DNA of 7,912 bases, taken from positions 1 through 7,912 of the forward strand of contig DATEGY010000181.1 in the NCBI GenBank assembly GCA_035279865.1. The letters are read 5' to 3'. Positions 5,889-7,912 of the stretch are shown here, in pieces (the stretch's first letter is position 1; each line of letters begins with the position of its first letter). Source of the DNA: 40CM-2-70-7 sp035279865. Its GTDB lineage: Bacteria; Gemmatimonadota; Gemmatimonadetes; Gemmatimonadales; GWC2-71-9. A program made the translations under genes and the position numbers. The notes beneath the pieces were generated by a model. The model worked only from the letters and a program-made list of their open reading frames with translations, was not told where the DNA came from and ran no database searches.

Positions 5889-7505
5889 CTAGCGGCCGGG
5901 AGTCGGAGCGGGCTTTGCAGCCAGACTGAGCAGATCCTGCGGCGTCTTGGCCTTCCGGGCCAGCTCGAGCGCCCGGACCACCTGCTGGTCATCCGAAATC
6001 CGCCGGTGGAACTCGCCGATCCGGCCGAAGGTGTAGCGCGCGACCTCGTAGCCGATTTCCTGTTTCAGGAGATCCGCCCCGCCCTGGAGCGTCGCGGGGG
6101 TAAACGTCACACCGCGGGACTTGAGCCGGCTCAAGACCTCGGTCACCATGGCATCGGTGACCGGGAAGTCGGGACTCGATACGAGGTGGTGCATCTTGGC
6201 GTCCACCGCGTAACCCGACAGGACGTCGGCGAACACGGGCACTTTGGCACCGAGAGCCTTGTTGAACGCCTGCTCGCCGGTGGTGAACGTGTCGACCGCG
6301 ACGAACAGATCCGGGCGGATGCCCCCGCCACCGTACTCGACCCGGCCCGCGTCGGTGCGGAACACGTGGGTCGTATCGACCTTCGACGTATCCTGGCCGT
6401 GGGACGCGGCCACCACGAGCGCGACCTGGTCCTCTTCACTCTTCATGGTGCGCTGAATGGTGCGCCCACTCGGCGTGTACCAGCGGGCCGTCGTCAGCTT
6501 CAAGGCGGTTTCGGGGGTCAGCTGCCAGACCTGCTGGACCAGCCCTTTCCCCCACGTGGGCGTTCCGACGACGAGCGCCCGGTCATGATCCTGGAGGGCG
6601 CCCGAGATGATCTCCGCGGCGCTCGCCGTGAACCCGTTCACCAGCACCACGATCGGGAGGTTGGGCCAGCGCTGCGGCTCGTCGTCCCGGTAGACGGCGT
6701 TGGAATGGGGCGCCCGGCCTTTGGTGACCACCACTTCCTGGCCCGGATTCAGGAAGAGATCGGTGACGCCCACCCCCTGCTGCAGCGAGCCGCCGGGGTT
6801 GCCGCGCAGATCGTAGATCAGCGCGCGCATGCCGGCTTTGCTCAACGAGTCGACCGCGAGCTCCATCTCATGGGCCGACGAGTCCGAGACGGGGCTCATG
6901 GCGATGTAGCCGACGTGGTCGTCCAGCATCATCGCGAGGCCTACCGAACGGACGTGGATCTTGGCGCGCGTGATCTTGAACGTCATCGCCTGGTCCACGC
7001 CGGGGCGCTTCACCGTGAGCGTCACGGTGGAGCCTGCCGGTCCGCGCATCTTCTTGAAGACGTCGTCCTGCTTCCAGCCGGCGGTGGACTGCCCGTCGAG
7101 CTGGGTAATCAGGTCCCCGCCCTGCAGGCCGGCCCGCTCCGCCGGTGTGTCGGGCAGCGGTGCCACGACGGCCACGGCATTGTCCCGGACCTCGAACTGG
7201 AATCCCAGGCCGCCGTAGTCGCCCGAGATCTGCTCCGTGAGGTCCTTGAAATCCTGGGGCTTGAGATAGACCGAGTAGGGATCGTGCAGCTGGTCCACCA
7301 GTCCGTCGATGGCCATGCCGTAGAGCTTGCTCTCGTCGATCGAGTCGACGTAGTAGTCGGCGACGTGCGCCAGCACGTCGTCGAAGAGCCGCGCCTGCTG
7401 ATAGACCGAACCGGCCGGCACCGTGTCCCGCTGGAGCAACCAGCCGCCCGTGACCAGGGCGGCGGCGGTGACCGCCGACAGAATGGCGATGTTCTTGCCC
7501 TTCAT
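5889..7505 (-). CDS. S41 family C-terminal processing peptidase (CtpA/Prc type) with PDZ domain
   Basis: This envelope protease probably cleaves periplasmic or membrane proteins from their C-termini. From ATG at 7505 it has 538 residues. A signal anchor or signal peptide (KGKNIAILSAVTAAALVTGGWLL) is followed by a helical segment (about 35-90) and a PDZ domain (about 95-185; GGLGFQFEV, ERAGLQGGDLITQLDG). The S41 core (about 195-350) contains YDLRGNPGGSL. The catalytic Ser-Lys-Gln set is complete: Ser295 in NGFTASAAEI, Lys320 and Gln324 in WGKGLVQQ, with the 25-residue Ser-Lys and 4-residue Lys-Gln spacing of known CTPs. After GGGGIRPDL there is a 140-residue C-terminal helical extension, as in long S41 members. 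The start is set by GAGGA 5 bases before the ATG; a further in-frame start at 7553 would put 16 extra residues before the signal peptide and overlap tmk more. The ATG shares ATGA with the tmk stop. I withhold ctpA because paralogues are common. Confidence 0.93.
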   Translation of the reverse strand: MKGKNIAILSAVTAAALVTGGWLLQRDTVPAGSVYQQARLFDDVLAHVADYYVDSIDESKLYGMAIDGLVDQLHDPYSVYLKPQDFKDLTEQISGDYGGLGFQFEVRDNAVAVVAPLPDTPAERAGLQGGDLITQLDGQSTAGWKQDDVFKKMRGPAGSTVTLTVKRPGVDQAMTFKITRAKIHVRSVGLAMMLDDHVGYIAMSPVSDSSAHEMELAVDSLSKAGMRALIYDLRGNPGGSLQQGVGVTDLFLNPGQEVVVTKGRAPHSNAVYRDDEPQRWPNLPIVVLVNGFTASAAEIISGALQDHDRALVVGTPTWGKGLVQQVWQLTPETALKLTTARWYTPSGRTIQRTMKSEEDQVALVVAASHGQDTSKVDTTHVFRTDAGRVEYGGGGIRPDLFVAVDTFTTGEQAFNKALGAKVPVFADVLSGYAVDAKMHHLVSSPDFPVTDAMVTEVLSRLKSRGVTFTPATLQGGADLLKQEIGYEVARYTFGRIGEFHRRISDDQQVVRALELARKAKTPQDLLSLAAKPAPTPGR

Positions 7506-7912
7506 GAGATTCCTCGCGGTGAAAGCGCGGACGCCCCGCTGATCTCCTTCCACGCGGCGTCCAACACGGCGGACTTCGACTGGGTGGCGTCGAGATGCAC
7601 GACACCGGGACCGGCCGCCTTCCGGTACGCCTCGAGCACGCGGTGGTGAAACGCGTCGCTCTCGCGTTCGATACGGTCCTGCTCCTTCCGGGCCTTCCGC
7701 TGGCGCTCCCGCCCCACTTCGACCGGGATGTCGAGCACCAGCGTGAGATCGGCCGCGAGCCCGCCCGTCGCGATCTGGAGCGCGGACTGCACCGCCGGGG
7801 CGGAGAGCCCGCGACCCGCCACCTGGTACGCCATGGTCGACAGGGCGAACCGGTCGGCCAGCACGACCTGCCCTGCCGCGAGCGCGGGCCGGATCTGCTT
7901 CTCCACCAGGTC
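7502..7912 (-). CDS. tmk: Thymidylate kinase, C-terminal part (5' end outside window)
   Basis: Thymidylate kinase phosphorylates dTMP to dTDP with ATP, an essential step of dTTP supply, in the cytoplasm. The frame is open to the right edge (begins DLVEKQIRPALAAG), so the N-terminal P-loop is not visible; the GTG at 7906 is internal. The 136 visible residues carry VVLADRFALSTMAYQVAGRG, corresponding to the DR(Y/H/F) and YQGxGRG segments that contact the nucleotide. Then comes LTLVLDIPVEVG and an Arg-rich lid with DRIERES, followed by FHHRVLEAYRKAA, all in family order. YQVAGRG has Val where Gly is usual, a mild variation. The stop TGA overlaps the S41 start (ATGA), which indicates a shared transcript tmk-S41-DUF2520. 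The promoter lies outside the window. Confidence 0.93.
   Translation of the reverse strand, partial: DLVEKQIRPALAAGQVVLADRFALSTMAYQVAGRGLSAPAVQSALQIATGGLAADLTLVLDIPVEVGRERQRKARKEQDRIERESDAFHHRVLEAYRKAAGPGVVHLDATQSKSAVLDAAWKEISGASALSPRGIS
7511..7515 (-). promoter_or_regulatory. Ribosome binding site of the S41 peptidase gene
   Basis: On the minus strand GAGGA stands 5 bases before the ATG at 7505, inside the end of tmk. It fixes this ATG as the start and allows initiation of the S41 gene independent of, or coupled with, tmk termination. Confidence 0.65.

Noticed and set aside
6006..7649. Long open frame on the plus strand (about 547 codons) opposite the S41 peptidase and tmk
   Set aside because: It mirrors the codon structure of the S41 gene, has no family motif, and crosses the gene boundary without any signal of its own.

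Overview
This is a compact, GC-rich (by eye about two-thirds G+C) bacterial chromosomal stretch with seven protein genes, almost no intergenic space, and no RNA gene, mobile element or CRISPR array that I can see. LolA (lipoprotein carrier to the outer membrane) and several exported proteins indicate a diderm. An S8 peptidase with a FlgD-Ig/type-IX-like C-terminal tail, a type I-beta DAHP synthase and a long S41 peptidase are compatible with Gemmatimonadota or a relative in the wider Bacteroidetes/Gemmatimonadetes neighbourhood. That placement is inferred from protein style, not from a marker gene.

Left half, + strand: the C-terminal part of smc (cut by the window edge) ends at 985. A secreted subtilisin-like peptidase follows; its signal peptide is complete only if translation starts at a CTG that overlaps the smc stop as CTGA. 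A 66-bp gap (3271-3336) holds a possible promoter and a good ribosome binding site. Next comes DAHP synthase, the first enzyme of aromatic amino acid synthesis, whose last 8 bp overlap the start of lolA (ATGCCTGA).

Right half, - strand, read from the right edge leftward: the C-terminal part of thymidylate kinase (tmk, cut by the edge) overlaps by ATGA the start of an S41 C-terminal processing peptidase. After 6 bp this is followed by a DUF2520 Rossmann-fold protein of unknown function. The two gene sets converge, and the ends of lolA and the DUF2520 gene overlap by 38 bp.

Functionally this is mostly a housekeeping neighbourhood: chromosome organisation, dTMP supply, aromatic biosynthesis and envelope maintenance (LolA, S41 protease), plus one exported protease. 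I do not see a new defence, secretion or biosynthetic system. The points worth a second look are the CTG start, the repeat-built signal peptides, the T9SS-style tail on the S8 protease, the overlapping convergent ends, and the DUF2520 protein coupled to tmk and the S41 peptidase.
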